Assembly: GCA_900455155.1 (NCBI GenBank)
Contig: UGUC01000003.1
Coordinates: 496,001 to 560,000, forward strand
Direction: 5' to 3'
Length of the DNA stretch: 64,000 nucleotides
Source of the DNA: Providencia stuartii
GTDB taxonomy: Bacteria; Pseudomonadota; Gammaproteobacteria; Enterobacterales; Enterobacteriaceae
The translations under genes were made by a program, and so were the position numbers. The notes under the pieces were generated by a model that was not told where the DNA came from, did no database searches, and was given only the letters and a program-made list of their open reading frames with translations. Below, in pieces: positions 39,854 through 48,554 of this stretch. Within the stretch, counting starts at the first letter, position 1. Each line of letters begins with the position of its first letter.

Positions 39854-41303
39854 CTAAGCGATGTCAATACACAGATATTTCACGGTCAGGTAGTCCTCTA
39901 TGCCATATCGGGAACCTTCTTTGCCTAGGCCCGATTGCTTAACACCACCAAATGGAGCAACTTCATTGGAGATCAGGCCTGTATTAATCCCAACCATGCC
40001 GCTTTGCAGTTTCTCTGCCACGCGATAAACACGACCAATATCTTTTGAAAAGAAATAGGCGGCTAAACCATAGATCGTATTATTCGCTCGCTTAATAACC
40101 TCATCTTCATCACGAAAACGAATAAGTACCGCGATAGGGCCAAAAATCTCTTCGTGTACGATATCCATTGAATCATCCACATCCACTAACACTTTTGGAT
40201 TGATAAAATTACCTTGCTCAGTGATTTCATTCCCCAACGTTAGCTGCTTGGCACCTTTAGCAAGTGCATCTTTAACTAATAAATTCATATTATCGATGGC
40301 TCGAGATGTAATCATAGGCCCAATATCAGTACCCTCATCCAACCCATTTCCAACACGTAACTGGCTTACTTTTGCGGTGAATTTCTCGATAAATGGCGCA
40401 TAGATGGACTCATGAATATAAAAACGATTCACACAAACACAGGTTTGCCCACCATTACGAAATTTTGCCTGTATTGCACTGTTTACCGCTTTATCAATAT
40501 CCGCATCATCAAACACAATAAAAGGGGCATTTCCCCCAAGCTCTAAAGCGCTTTTTTTGATCGTTGAGGCACACTGCTCATACAGTTGACGTCCAACTTG
40601 CGTAGAGCCAGTAAAAGAAAATTTACTGATCAATTCATGACGTGTGAGTAATTCCCCTAAAACACGAGATTCCCCTGTCACAATGTTCAGCACCCCAGCA
40701 GGTACGCCAGCTTGTTGCGCTAACTCAGCAAGTGCGAGAGCCGTAAACGGTGTTTCACTGGCGGGTTTGATGATCATGCTACAGCCCGCTGCTAATGCGG
40801 GAGCGGCTTTGCGCGTGATCATTGCGGCGGGGAAGTTCCACGGCGTAATGGCACTACACACACCAATCGGTTGCTTGATGGTTAAAAGACGGTTGCTAGC
40901 TACGGTTTGCGGGATCGTCTCACCATAAACTCGCTTGCCTTCCTCTGCAAAACCATTCGATAAACGAGGCGGCATAACGAATTTCCCCTTTAGCCTCATT
41001 CAACGGTTTGCCCTGCTCTAATGTCATCAGCAAACCTAAGTCATCCATATTGGCTTCAATCAATGTAAACCAGCGATGTAAAATCGTAGCACGTTGTTTT
41101 GCCGTGAACTGACGCCAAGCCTCCATCGCATGATGTGCCTTCACAATCGCATCATTCACCTGCTCTGGTGAAAGGCTGGGTACAGTACCCAGCACCGATT
41201 GATCCACAGGGTTCAATACTGCAATAGTCTTCGAACTATCCACCCATTGACCATTGATATAGCAAGACTGGCGGAATAGCGCTGGGTTATTTAACCTATT
41301 CAT
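39854..41303 (-). CDS. NAD(P)-dependent aldehyde dehydrogenase, GabD-like; proposed malic semialdehyde dehydrogenase (frameshifted)
   Basis: An aldehyde dehydrogenase superfamily member. Catalytic Cys is in [13 protein letters not shown], the general base in [19 protein letters not shown], and the cofactor site in [10 protein letters not shown]. The N-terminal half ends prematurely after EWF. Removing one base from the A4 run at 40949-40952 restores [19 protein letters not shown] and yields 482 residues, the length of E. coli GabD. It lies between the oxygenase and reductase genes of a carnitine monooxygenase. There the released product, malic semialdehyde, needs exactly this enzyme type. The substrate assignment is inferred from context only. 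Confidence 0.88.
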
Positions 41304-41318
41304 GTGCTATTTCTCCCG

Positions 41319-42449
41319 TCACTCAGTGTGTGCCGTTGCAATCAGCTTATGGAAGTGTGCGACGCCATGCTCACTGATCCCACTACGTTGCCTATCAGCC
41401 ATGATCCGCCCTTGCCCTCGATAGCCACGGGAACGTAACCCTTTTTGAACACTCTCAACGAGGCGCAGATCTTCTGGGCGAAATACCGTCCGATACCACT
41501 CCACTAAATTCTTTTGGTACTCCGTCAATTCTTCGTTTAAGAAATAGATATCGTAATGCTGCAACGTTTCTCCCGCACTAACCGGAAACTCATAAATGAC
41601 GGTCATAAAATCACCACCTGGCGGCATATTAAACATGGTGCTAGGCCAAATCCAAAAGCCGAAGAAACGTGGATTGACTACTGATTCATCAAATTGATAT
41701 GACGACTCTGAAGGTTTGGCTTGACCAATCTGTACCGTCCAGTTTTCATTCAACTGGTGCTCATACACATTCACATCGACCGAGCTAGCAAAACTGACAT
41801 GGTTTGTTGGACAGTGATAACATTCGATATAGTTATCAACAATCGTCTTCCAGTTAGCTGGCGTATGGCTGACAAAGCGCGCCGCTAATTTCAGATCACG
41901 GATCACTGAGCAAGCTTCTTCCATTTTTGCCGCTAATCCAGGCAGTTGCTCCTCGATAGGTTGAGGCTCGCCTTCTGTCAAATTAATATAAATAAACCCT
42001 GCGTGCTCAATCACATGAAAACTGCTCAATGACATGGCATCGGCTTCAAAGTTATTTACGTTTTCGCAGTTTGTCGCATGTGCCAATTGACCATCCAATT
42101 TGAATGCCCAAGCATGATAAGGGCAAGTGATGACATTTTTCATTTTACCGCTTTCACCACTGATCAACTGATGGCCTCGATGCGGGCAGACATTATAAAA
42201 GCCCCGCAAAACATCATCTCGCCCCCTAACGATAACAAGGCTTTCGCCAATCAACTGGCGAGTGATATAGGCATTTTTCTCTTTCACCTCACTACTGTGA
42301 GCAACACAAACCCAAGAGTTAGCAAAGATATTTTCTTTTTCGAACTCAAATACGTCATCTGACGTGTAATAGCGTGCAGGAATGGTCCACGCATTATCAA
42401 TATCAAGGTGATCATTAATCGAAATGACTTTTTTTGCATTGCTCATCAT
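41319..42449 (-). CDS. cntA: Carnitine monooxygenase oxygenase subunit (CntA/YeaW)
   Basis: A Rieske non-heme iron oxygenase of 376 residues that splits carnitine (in some members also betaine or related amines) into trimethylamine and malic semialdehyde. The Rieske cluster ligands are Cys88/His90 and Cys109/His112 (CPHRGH and CPYHAW). The mononuclear iron site has His212 and His217 in NYIECYHCPTNH. Glu209 takes the place of the bridging glutamate typical of CntA, where most Rieske enzymes have Asp. This residue and the neighbours (reductase, BCCT carrier) favour carnitine. It is first in the operon, divergent from the transporter gene. A 288-bp intergenic region with no further gene holds both promoters. 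Confidence 0.9.
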   Translation of the reverse strand: MMSNAKKVISINDHLDIDNAWTIPARYYTSDDVFEFEKENIFANSWVCVAHSSEVKEKNAYITRQLIGESLVIVRGRDDVLRGFYNVCPHRGHQLISGESGKMKNVITCPYHAWAFKLDGQLAHATNCENVNNFEADAMSLSSFHVIEHAGFIYINLTEGEPQPIEEQLPGLAAKMEEACSVIRDLKLAARFVSHTPANWKTIVDNYIECYHCPTNHVSFASSVDVNVYEHQLNENWTVQIGQAKPSESSYQFDESVVNPRFFGFWIWPSTMFNMPPGGDFMTVIYEFPVSAGETLQHYDIYFLNEELTEYQKNLVEWYRTVFRPEDLRLVESVQKGLRSRGYRGQGRIMADRQRSGISEHGVAHFHKLIATAHTE

Positions 42450-42737
42450 TATTGCCTCACTTATGTAAACTTATAGTTAACATGTTTTTTGGGAATGTTA
42501 ATCTAGATCTCAATAATGATCAAACAAAATATTAAACATTATTATAACAATAATAATTTACCTATTTAAAACATATAGATAATGACATATCGTGAAATAC
42601 ATTTGTTAATTACAGGTTAATTAATTGTTGACCACGCAATATTTTCATGGATATTCTCTGTAAACCAAAAGTAGCATTCCCTGCAAACCAACTCTCATTA
42701 AAAGACATAAAAATAAGTGAGCAACTGGAGAAGAGGT

Positions 42738-44307
42738 ATGATGAATAATAAGAAATCTGTATTTTACGTATCACTCGCCTTTAGTCTGGTATTAATCAGC
42801 TTAGGCGCCTTTATACCTGACAAACTCGAAGCATTTTCAAATTACTCTCTGGGTTTTATCTATAACAATTTAGGTTGGTTTATACTCGGAGCCGTTTTTA
42901 TCTTTTTTAGTTTTTGTATGTATCTCGGTTTTTCAAAAGTTTGGTCATATTCGGCTTGGAGAGGACAGTGATCGCCCCGAATATCGTACCGCAACATGGG
43001 TTGGAATGTTATTTAGTGCATCGATTGGGATTAGCCTCGTGTTTTGGGGAGTTGCCGAGCCTGTTTCTTACTATATCAGCCCTCCAGTTGGTACAGGCTA
43101 TACCGAACAAGCAGCAAAAACCGCCATGCAATATGTCTATTTACATTGGGGGGTCTCAGCTTGGGCCTGCTATGCCTTAGTCGGTGTATCATTAGCCTTT
43201 TTCCAATTTAGAAAGAAATTACCTTCATCGCTGAGCTCTGTGTTTTACCCACTGATCGGTGAACGTATCAAAGGCTCGATAGGGAAATGGGTCGATGTAT
43301 TAGTGGTATTGTCGATCGTTATTGGTATTGCGACCTCGCTAGGCTTTGGCACACTGCAAGTTAACAGTGGCATGAATTACTTATGGGGGATCCCTGTAAG
43401 TATCTGGATCCAAATTGCGATTATTGCAGTGGTCACCATCATTTATATCATGTCGACCATCTCTGGTTTACAAGGTGCGATTAAGCATTTATCTAACTTA
43501 AATATGCTATTAGCATTCGCCTTGATGGGTTTTATTCTCTTTGCTGGCCCGACACAAACGATCCTTAAAGTTCTTTTCAAGGTATTGGTGACTATGTACA
43601 AAACTTTGTCAGTATGTCATTCCGTACTGAACCCTATAATGATGGTGCTTGGATTGCGAACTGGACTCTCTTTTACTTCGGCTGGTGGATTGCATGGGCG
43701 CCTTTAGTAGGGAGTTTCGTGGCGCGTATTTCCAAAGGGCGTACCATTAAAGAGTTATGATTGGCGCTGTCTTTATTCCTGTGTTCGGCTCATTCGCTTG
43801 GTTTGCCGTGATGGGAGGCTCAGCCATCCATCTTATCCAAAACATGGGACAAAAAAGCACTTGCAGAAGCGGTGAAATCAGATGTGACTTCTGCTTTCTT
43901 TAAATTCTTAGACTATTTCCCTGCAAGCACCTTCTTATGCGTATTGGCTATGGTTTTAGTGATGGTTTTCTTTATTACTTCAGCAAACTCAGCCGTATTC
44001 GTATTGGGAATGGTCAGTGAAAATGGTAACCCAAATCCAACCCATACGACGAAGACCATTTGGGGAGTGGTTATCGCGGCTATTGCTATCGTATTGATCA
44101 TCACAGGTGGATTATCCGGTTTACAATCTGCTTTAGTTGCCACTGCTATCCCGCTTTCCATATTAATGCTATTGATGTGTTATTCGACATACAAAGGCCT
44201 TAATGAAGAGGTCCGCACAGAAAAAGCAGAAAAAGAAGTACCGCAAAAAAAGCCAAGTTGTGATCAATCCCCCTATTCTACCTGCATCTGAAAAGCTATC
44301 TAAATAA
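42738..44307 (+). CDS. BCCT-family betaine/carnitine transporter, YeaV-like (five indels)
   Basis: A secondary transporter for quaternary amines with about 12 membrane segments. Recognised parts are FSKFGHIRLGEDSDRPEY after correction, FWGVAEPVSYY, YLHWGVSAWACYALVG and the signature region WWIAWAPLVGSFVARISKG. The frame is broken by extra bases at A4 42935-42938, A6 43851-43856 and A7 44245-44251, and by missing bases near 43578 and 43755. Repairing all five gives one 522-residue protein ending SEKLSK. As a BCCT carrier divergent from cntA, it matches E. coli yeaV-yeaWX. Whether the damage is real or a sequencing artefact matters, since loss would abolish uptake. Confidence 0.82.
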
Positions 44308-44329
44308 CCCTCTAAAAGCCTATTAGAAT

Positions 44330-44358
44330 AAAACCACAGTTTGGATACTGTGGTTTTT
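44330..44358 (+). terminator. Terminator of the BCCT transporter gene
   Basis: AAAACCACAGT (44330-44340) pairs with ACTGTGGTTTT (44347-44357) around a 6-nt loop, ending in a T5 tract. It begins 22 bp after the reconstructed transporter stop, supporting that stop. Confidence 0.85.
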
Positions 44359-44518
44359 CATGCCGTCAAATAAAAAGCATCCGATTATAAGATCAAACAC
44401 TAATAGATTAAGAAATCGAAAAAAAATAATATTTTTTTATTATTCCTTAATTAATGAATTAGTTTTTATTCATTAAAAATCGTTATCTAACAAATTGAAT
44501 TATAGGAATAATAAAATT

Positions 44519-45571
44519 ATGCCAGACAATAAAACCATTAATCACATTTTCCTCAGCAGTGAGATCGCCACGCTTTTACAGGAAAAGTCCTATCAATTCG
44601 CTTTAAATGGTGGGCCTCAAATATCAGGAAGTCAAAAATTAGCAGAGCAGGTTGCAACTCAGTTATACAACTTATTCAATGATGAAGATAAGAAACTACT
44701 GGATGACTATAGGAATGAAAAAATTCCTTATTTAGTTTTTGAAGGGTTTGTGGATACGGACGTTAATGGTGAACCGATTAACCTTCCGAATAAAAGCGCC
44801 TTACCGACCCTCCAAGAATTAGAAAGTGATATCGAAATTTTAAAATTGGCCTCACAAGAGCAAATTATTTTAGCATTATTAAATGAAACCACATTTGCTT
44901 ATGATACTGAAAACCTAGGAAATATTATTAGAATTGTAGCTAACTTTAATGGCGGTGGTGCTGAAAAACGCCAAAATGAAGCCCCTGATGCCAGTTCCCA
45001 TTCGGGCAAAGCGGTCGTACCACACACTGAAGACCCTTATTACTCCGCAATTAACGTTATCGATGGGCACTCCCCTTCACCGTCATCGCTGATACTCACT
45101 GCAAGGTGGAACCCTTTATCAGAAACAACAAAAGTAGCCCCCATTAAGCGCATCATTGACCAATTATCACCTGAAGAAATCGTTGCTTTAACCACAGCCA
45201 GCTTTGATTTCCGTAAAGCGAAAACAGCCAGTGAAGGAAAAAGTATCGGTGGAAAATGTATTTCTATCCTCGAACTTGATAAGCATGGAAAATTGAATAT
45301 GAATTATAATTCAGAGCGTTTTTCACTCAATCCCGCGGCTTCAGAATTCGTCCAAAAAACGTATAATAAATTTAATTCTATTGCCGAAAATATGGAATTT
45401 GATGCCGTCGATTTGCAGCCATATAGGATGATAGTGATTAATAATAAATTAAGCTTACATAGTCGGGATATTGTAAAAGATAACCGCCGTACACTGGTTC
45501 GGCTTTTTGGTTACCGAAAAGATGCTGAATATAATATGGTTAGCCAAGACCCACTCATTGTAAAAGGCTAA
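44519..45571 (+). CDS. Fe(II)/2-oxoglutarate oxygenase, clavaminate synthase/AsnO-VioC-like
   Basis: A 350-residue protein with the facial triad of the TauD/clavaminate-synthase superfamily. HTE, in VVPHTEDPYYSAINVIDG (about 173-190), gives His and Glu. The distal His is in NNKLSLHSRD and the 2-oxoglutarate-binding Arg in RRTLVRLFGYR near the C-terminus. HxE rather than HxD is typical of the amino-acid beta-hydroxylases (AsnO, VioC) and clavaminate synthase. No peptide-synthetase or other biosynthetic gene is next to it, so the substrate is open; a free amino acid is my guess. It stands alone between two terminators. Start is ATG 44519 (AGGA lies somewhat far upstream). Confidence 0.72.
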   Translation: MPDNKTINHIFLSSEIATLLQEKSYQFALNGGPQISGSQKLAEQVATQLYNLFNDEDKKLLDDYRNEKIPYLVFEGFVDTDVNGEPINLPNKSALPTLQELESDIEILKLASQEQIILALLNETTFAYDTENLGNIIRIVANFNGGGAEKRQNEAPDASSHSGKAVVPHTEDPYYSAINVIDGHSPSPSSLILTARWNPLSETTKVAPIKRIIDQLSPEEIVALTTASFDFRKAKTASEGKSIGGKCISILELDKHGKLNMNYNSERFSLNPAASEFVQKTYNKFNSIAENMEFDAVDLQPYRMIVINNKLSLHSRDIVKDNRRTLVRLFGYRKDAEYNMVSQDPLIVKG

Positions 45572-45613
45572 TATGGCTTAAGTATTCGTATTAAATAATC
45601 GGCAGGCAAATTT

Positions 45614-45638
45614 ACCACGACCCATATTCGGCCGTGGT
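45614..45638. terminator. Bidirectional terminator between the 2OG-oxygenase gene and rimI
   Basis: ACCACGACC (45614-45622) pairs with GGCCGTGGT (45630-45638) with one mismatch, flanked by A/T-rich arms. It lies between convergent genes. Confidence 0.6.
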
Positions 45639-45660
45639 TTAATAATCACATTATGCGTCA

Positions 45661-46104
45661 TTAAACAGGGTTAATGCCAAAATAAGCGCATCTTCTCGCC
45701 CCCTGCTTTGCAGGGTAATAATCTTTACGTACCGTCACTTGATGAAACCCTAATTTATCATACAGGTGCAGCGCCGGTGCATTCGATTCACGAACTTCAA
45801 GCCATAATGTCAAAATCCCTTTATCAACCAGATCCTTAATCAGTTGCTCCATTAACATACGCCCATACCCTTTTCCTTGATAATCGGGGTGCACGGCAAT
45901 ATTAAAGAGTGTTGCCTCATCAAGAACACACTGTGTTATAGCAAAACCAACGATCTGATTATTAAGAGTAATTTTGATGTTATGATACTTTTCCCCTTGG
46001 TTTCCATAAAAAACACGCTCAGTCCAAGGAAAATCATGACTTAACTTTTCGATTAAGAAAGCTGTCGCAAGATCAGACTGCTTTAGTGCTGAAATTTTCG
46101 TCAT
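45661..46104 (-). CDS. rimI: Ribosomal protein S18 alanine N-acetyltransferase RimI
   Basis: GNAT enzyme that acetylates the N-terminal alanine of S18. It has 147 residues (E. coli 148). Acetyl-CoA-binding sequence YQGKGYGRMLMEQLI (about 75-90) is preceded by LDEATLFNIAVHPD. The tail LHLYDKLGFHQVTVRKDYYP is typical of RimI. ATG 46104 is chosen because it aligns with E. coli (MTKISALKQSDL); the gene overlaps the end of holD by 32 bp. The usual next gene yjjG is missing. Confidence 0.94.
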   Translation of the reverse strand: MTKISALKQSDLATAFLIEKLSHDFPWTERVFYGNQGEKYHNIKITLNNQIVGFAITQCVLDEATLFNIAVHPDYQGKGYGRMLMEQLIKDLVDKGILTLWLEVRESNAPALHLYDKLGFHQVTVRKDYYPAKQGARRCAYFGINPV

Positions 46105-46483
46105 ATTGATAAATCTGCTCCCAAAGTGCCCGTTTAGCGCTATTGCTGGCTGCCAGCTCATCTAATACAGGAGAAATAAAGGTTGTATTTAACCCTTCTG
46201 GATGAGATTGGCCGCCTAAGACCCAACAATTTATTGTTATTGGTGTTGGAAGCATTGCCAATTGCTCTGAATTAATACAAACCACATCCGTTGGATAAAT
46301 TTTCATCGCCAGAAAAATATCTTTTAACAGACGGTTGTTTAAATCAAGGTTCTCATCAGTAATAATAATAAGCTTAGTCGAATCTGGAATTCTTACACCA
46401 CGTTCACCACGTAATACAGCAGGGTTTCTCACTACCCATTGAGTGATACCCATTTGATTTAAAAGTCTGTCACGTCGTGCCAT
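46073..46483 (-). CDS. holD: DNA polymerase III psi subunit HolD
   Basis: Clamp-loader accessory subunit that links chi and SSB to the DnaX complex. It has 136 residues (E. coli 137). The N-terminus MARRDRLLNQMGITQWVVRNPAVLRGERGV includes the short segment that contacts the clamp loader. The remainder is the alpha/beta domain binding chi. Overlap with rimI and divergence from rsmC match E. coli. Confidence 0.92.
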   Translation of the reverse strand: MARRDRLLNQMGITQWVVRNPAVLRGERGVRIPDSTKLIIITDENLDLNNRLLKDIFLAMKIYPTDVVCINSEQLAMLPTPITINCWVLGGQSHPEGLNTTFISPVLDELAASNSAKRALWEQIYQYDENFSTKAV

Positions 46484-46691
46484 TCATTTCATTCCAGTCG
46501 CTATGTTAACAACGACATCTTATCAAAGCGGATCAATAGCGCCAACAGAGCAATGCTATTTCCCCATTTTCTGATAAAGTGTGCACAAAATAATTAGGCT
46601 TACATACATACCATAAACAATTTGCATTGTAGCTAGACGCTAAAACGCGATGGCTCGAAAGATTGAGGGTATTTTAGGAGATCAACAAAGT

Positions 46692-47705
46692 ATGTCACTA
46701 CTGACACCGGCTAGCGAAGTTATCCAACGCCACCTTGAGCATTTTACCGATCGCCATGTCATTTTAGCGGGTGACATCCAAGATGAATTAGCAGCAACCT
46801 TAGAAGCTGCGAGCGTACGTGTTCTCACTAATCAATACCATCGTTGGCAAAATTTGCACTCCTTAATGGGCGACAGTGTGAAATTTGCTGCGGTAGCAGA
46901 TGCTGATTTTGTACGTCCTTGCAATACCTTGATCTATTTCTGGCCTAAAAATAAACAAGAAGCCTGCTTTCAACTGGATGATTTATGCACTCACCTGACC
47001 ACAGGTAGCCAAATTTTTATTGTTGGCGAAAACCGTAGCGGTGTAAAAAGTGCCGAATCTATCATGGAAGGCATCGCGACATTGCAAAAAATTGACTCTG
47101 CAAGACGCTGTGGGCTGTATTATGGTGAGTTAGAACAACCTACGGATTTTGATATAACTCGTTGGTGGCGCCGCTATGAAGTAGAGAACGTACAGATCCA
47201 AGCCTTACCTGGCGTGTTTAGTCACAATGAATTAGATATTGGTAGTGAACTCCTACTTTCTACACTGAATGAGCCTATTACAGGTAATCTACTTGATATT
47301 GCTTGCGGTAATGGCGTTTTAGCTGCCGTCGTCGGAAGCCACAACCCTAATGTAACATTGACACTGAGTGATGTGAGCGCGGCTGCTATTGCCTCCTCTA
47401 TCGCCACATTACAAGCCAATCAGTTAACTGGCAAAGTACTTGCAAGCGATGCCTACTCAGATATCAATGACACCTTTGATTGGATTATCTCTAACCCCCC
47501 TTTCCATGATGGGTTAAATACCAGCTACAGTGCAGCTGAAAATATGATTTTCCAAGCCCCGAAATACCTGAAAAAAGGTGGGCGACTCCGTATTGTGGCC
47601 AATGCTTTTTTACCTTATCCAGACATGCTTGATAAGGCATTTGGCAGCCATGAAGTATTAGCAAAAACAGGTAAATTTAAGGTTTATCAAGCAATTAAAC
47701 GCTAA
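46692..47705 (+). CDS. rsmC: 16S rRNA m2G1207 methyltransferase RsmC
   Basis: Methylates G1207 of 16S rRNA in the assembled 30S subunit. It has 337 residues (E. coli 343). An N-terminal RNA-recognition copy of the fold precedes the catalytic SAM domain with LLDIACGNGVLAAVVG (about 210-225) and the amino-methyltransferase motif SNPPFHDG (about 275). Start is ATG 46692 with AGGAG upstream and the family N-terminus LLTPASEV; a longer frame from 46650 is not conserved. Confidence 0.95.
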   Translation: MSLLTPASEVIQRHLEHFTDRHVILAGDIQDELAATLEAASVRVLTNQYHRWQNLHSLMGDSVKFAAVADADFVRPCNTLIYFWPKNKQEACFQLDDLCTHLTTGSQIFIVGENRSGVKSAESIMEGIATLQKIDSARRCGLYYGELEQPTDFDITRWWRRYEVENVQIQALPGVFSHNELDIGSELLLSTLNEPITGNLLDIACGNGVLAAVVGSHNPNVTLTLSDVSAAAIASSIATLQANQLTGKVLASDAYSDINDTFDWIISNPPFHDGLNTSYSAAENMIFQAPKYLKKGGRLRIVANAFLPYPDMLDKAFGSHEVLAKTGKFKVYQAIKR

Positions 47706-47731
47706 TCCATAAACCTCCATGATTTCTATCG

Positions 47732-47761
47732 CGGCTAACCTAGAAATGGTTGGCCGTTTTT
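47732..47761 (+). terminator. Terminator of rsmC
   Basis: CGGCTAACC (47732-47740) pairs with GGTTGGCCG (47748-47756) over a 7-nt loop and is followed directly by T5. It lies 26 bp after the rsmC stop. Confidence 0.85.
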
Positions 47762-47794
47762 ACATCAAATAATAAAAGCATAATAAAAAAATTA

Positions 47795-47822
47795 TTGACG
47801 CGCGGCTAAATTAGCCTAAAAT
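47795..47822 (+). promoter_or_regulatory. Promoter of the leucine tRNA pair
   Basis: TTGACG (47795-47800) and TAAAAT (47817-47822) are separated by 16 bp and followed by a GC-rich CCGCTGCG discriminator. That discriminator is typical of stringently controlled stable-RNA promoters. The first tRNA begins 38 bp downstream. Confidence 0.7.
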
Positions 47823-47860
47823 CCGCTGCGTACTATCGACACAAAATAGAGTCTGATATT

Positions 47861-47946
47861 GCGAGGGTGGCGGAATTGGTAGACGCGCTAGCTTCAGGTG
47901 TTAGTGTCCTTCGGACGTGGGGGTTCAAGTCCCCCCTTTCGCACCA
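47861..47946 (+). tRNA. leu: tRNA-Leu (anticodon CAG), copy 1
   Basis: An 86-nt class II tRNA with acceptor stem GCGAGGG paired to CTTTCGC, an encoded CCA end and D-arm GGAATTGGTAGACGC. The anticodon stem-loop CTAGCTTCAGGTGTTAG reads CAG. A long variable arm (GTCCTTCGGAC) and T-arm GGGGGTTCAAGTCCCCC follow. It closely resembles E. coli leuQPV, also located beside rsmC. Confidence 0.96.
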
Positions 47947-48015
47947 TACAGACTACAATTTTTAATCACCAAGTTAAAAATTAAATCGATAGCTTTCAAT
48001 GAATTGACAGTACCT

Positions 48016-48101
48016 GCGAGGGTGGCGGAATTGGTAGACGCGCTAGCTTCAGGTGTTAGTGCCCTTCGGGCGTGGGGGTTCAAGTCCCCCCTTTCGCACC
48101 A
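48016..48101 (+). tRNA. leu: tRNA-Leu (anticodon CAG), copy 2
   Basis: A second 86-nt copy, 69 bp after the first. It is identical except in the variable arm, where GCCCTTCGGGC replaces GTCCTTCGGAC: a paired T-A to C-G swap that keeps the stem. Transcribed with copy 1. No separate promoter is obvious in the spacer. Confidence 0.96.
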
Positions 48102-48181
48102 CTGTTAACTTCCTATCTCGATCAACGAACCCTTTCCCTATAACCCGAAGATTCGCTGTAGGCGTGTAAACTACGGTTATC

Positions 48182-48442
48182 TTATACGCTATGTTGTGAG
48201 ACTAAAGCCATTAGACTGCATAACAGTGCTATCACGGCGGGGATAATCAATAAGCGCCGAGAGCCGCGGTTGAATAACATTGCGGCGGTGGTTAGCATAG
48301 TCACTATCGTGACAGCTTTAAGGCTATTTAGCCCCATATTGCTGAGTAGATAAATCACGCTCAACAAAATAACCGCGAAAACACCCCATAACCCTGCTGT
48401 AGAGCGACGTAGATAAGTGCTTTTTGTTACGCTAGTTGGCAT
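48182..48442 (-). CDS. Small membrane protein, YjjZ-like (DUF1435)
   Basis: An 86-residue protein with three hydrophobic stretches (about 17-34, 41-57 and 62-82), probably in the inner membrane. Its size, pattern and position beside the leucine tRNAs correspond to E. coli yjjZ, a gene of unknown function next to fhuF. A perfect 7-1-7 Fur box precedes it, so it should be iron-repressed. No fhuF is adjacent in this window. Confidence 0.7.
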   Translation of the reverse strand: MPTSVTKSTYLRRSTAGLWGVFAVILLSVIYLLSNMGLNSLKAVTIVTMLTTAAMLFNRGSRRLLIIPAVIALLCSLMALVSQHSV

Positions 48443-48462
48443 AGCGACCTCAACAATCTAAA

Positions 48463-48477
48463 TGATAATGATTATCA
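48463..48477 (-). promoter_or_regulatory. Perfect Fur box upstream of the YjjZ-like gene
   Basis: TGATAATGATTATCA is an exact match to the symmetric TGATAAT-N-ATTATCA Fur element, 20 bp ahead of the start codon. It covers the likely promoter. Confidence 0.88.
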
Positions 48478-48554
48478 ATCATATCTTGTTTTTGGCAAAA
48501 TACAATATTTTTTATTGAGGAAACCATGCCTATTTAAGAAAAAATAAAAGCTAT

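Noticed and set aside
47917..48108. 61-codon open frame spanning both leucine tRNAs
   Set aside because: It lies across two structured tRNA genes; the apparent repeat in the translation only reflects the tRNA duplication.
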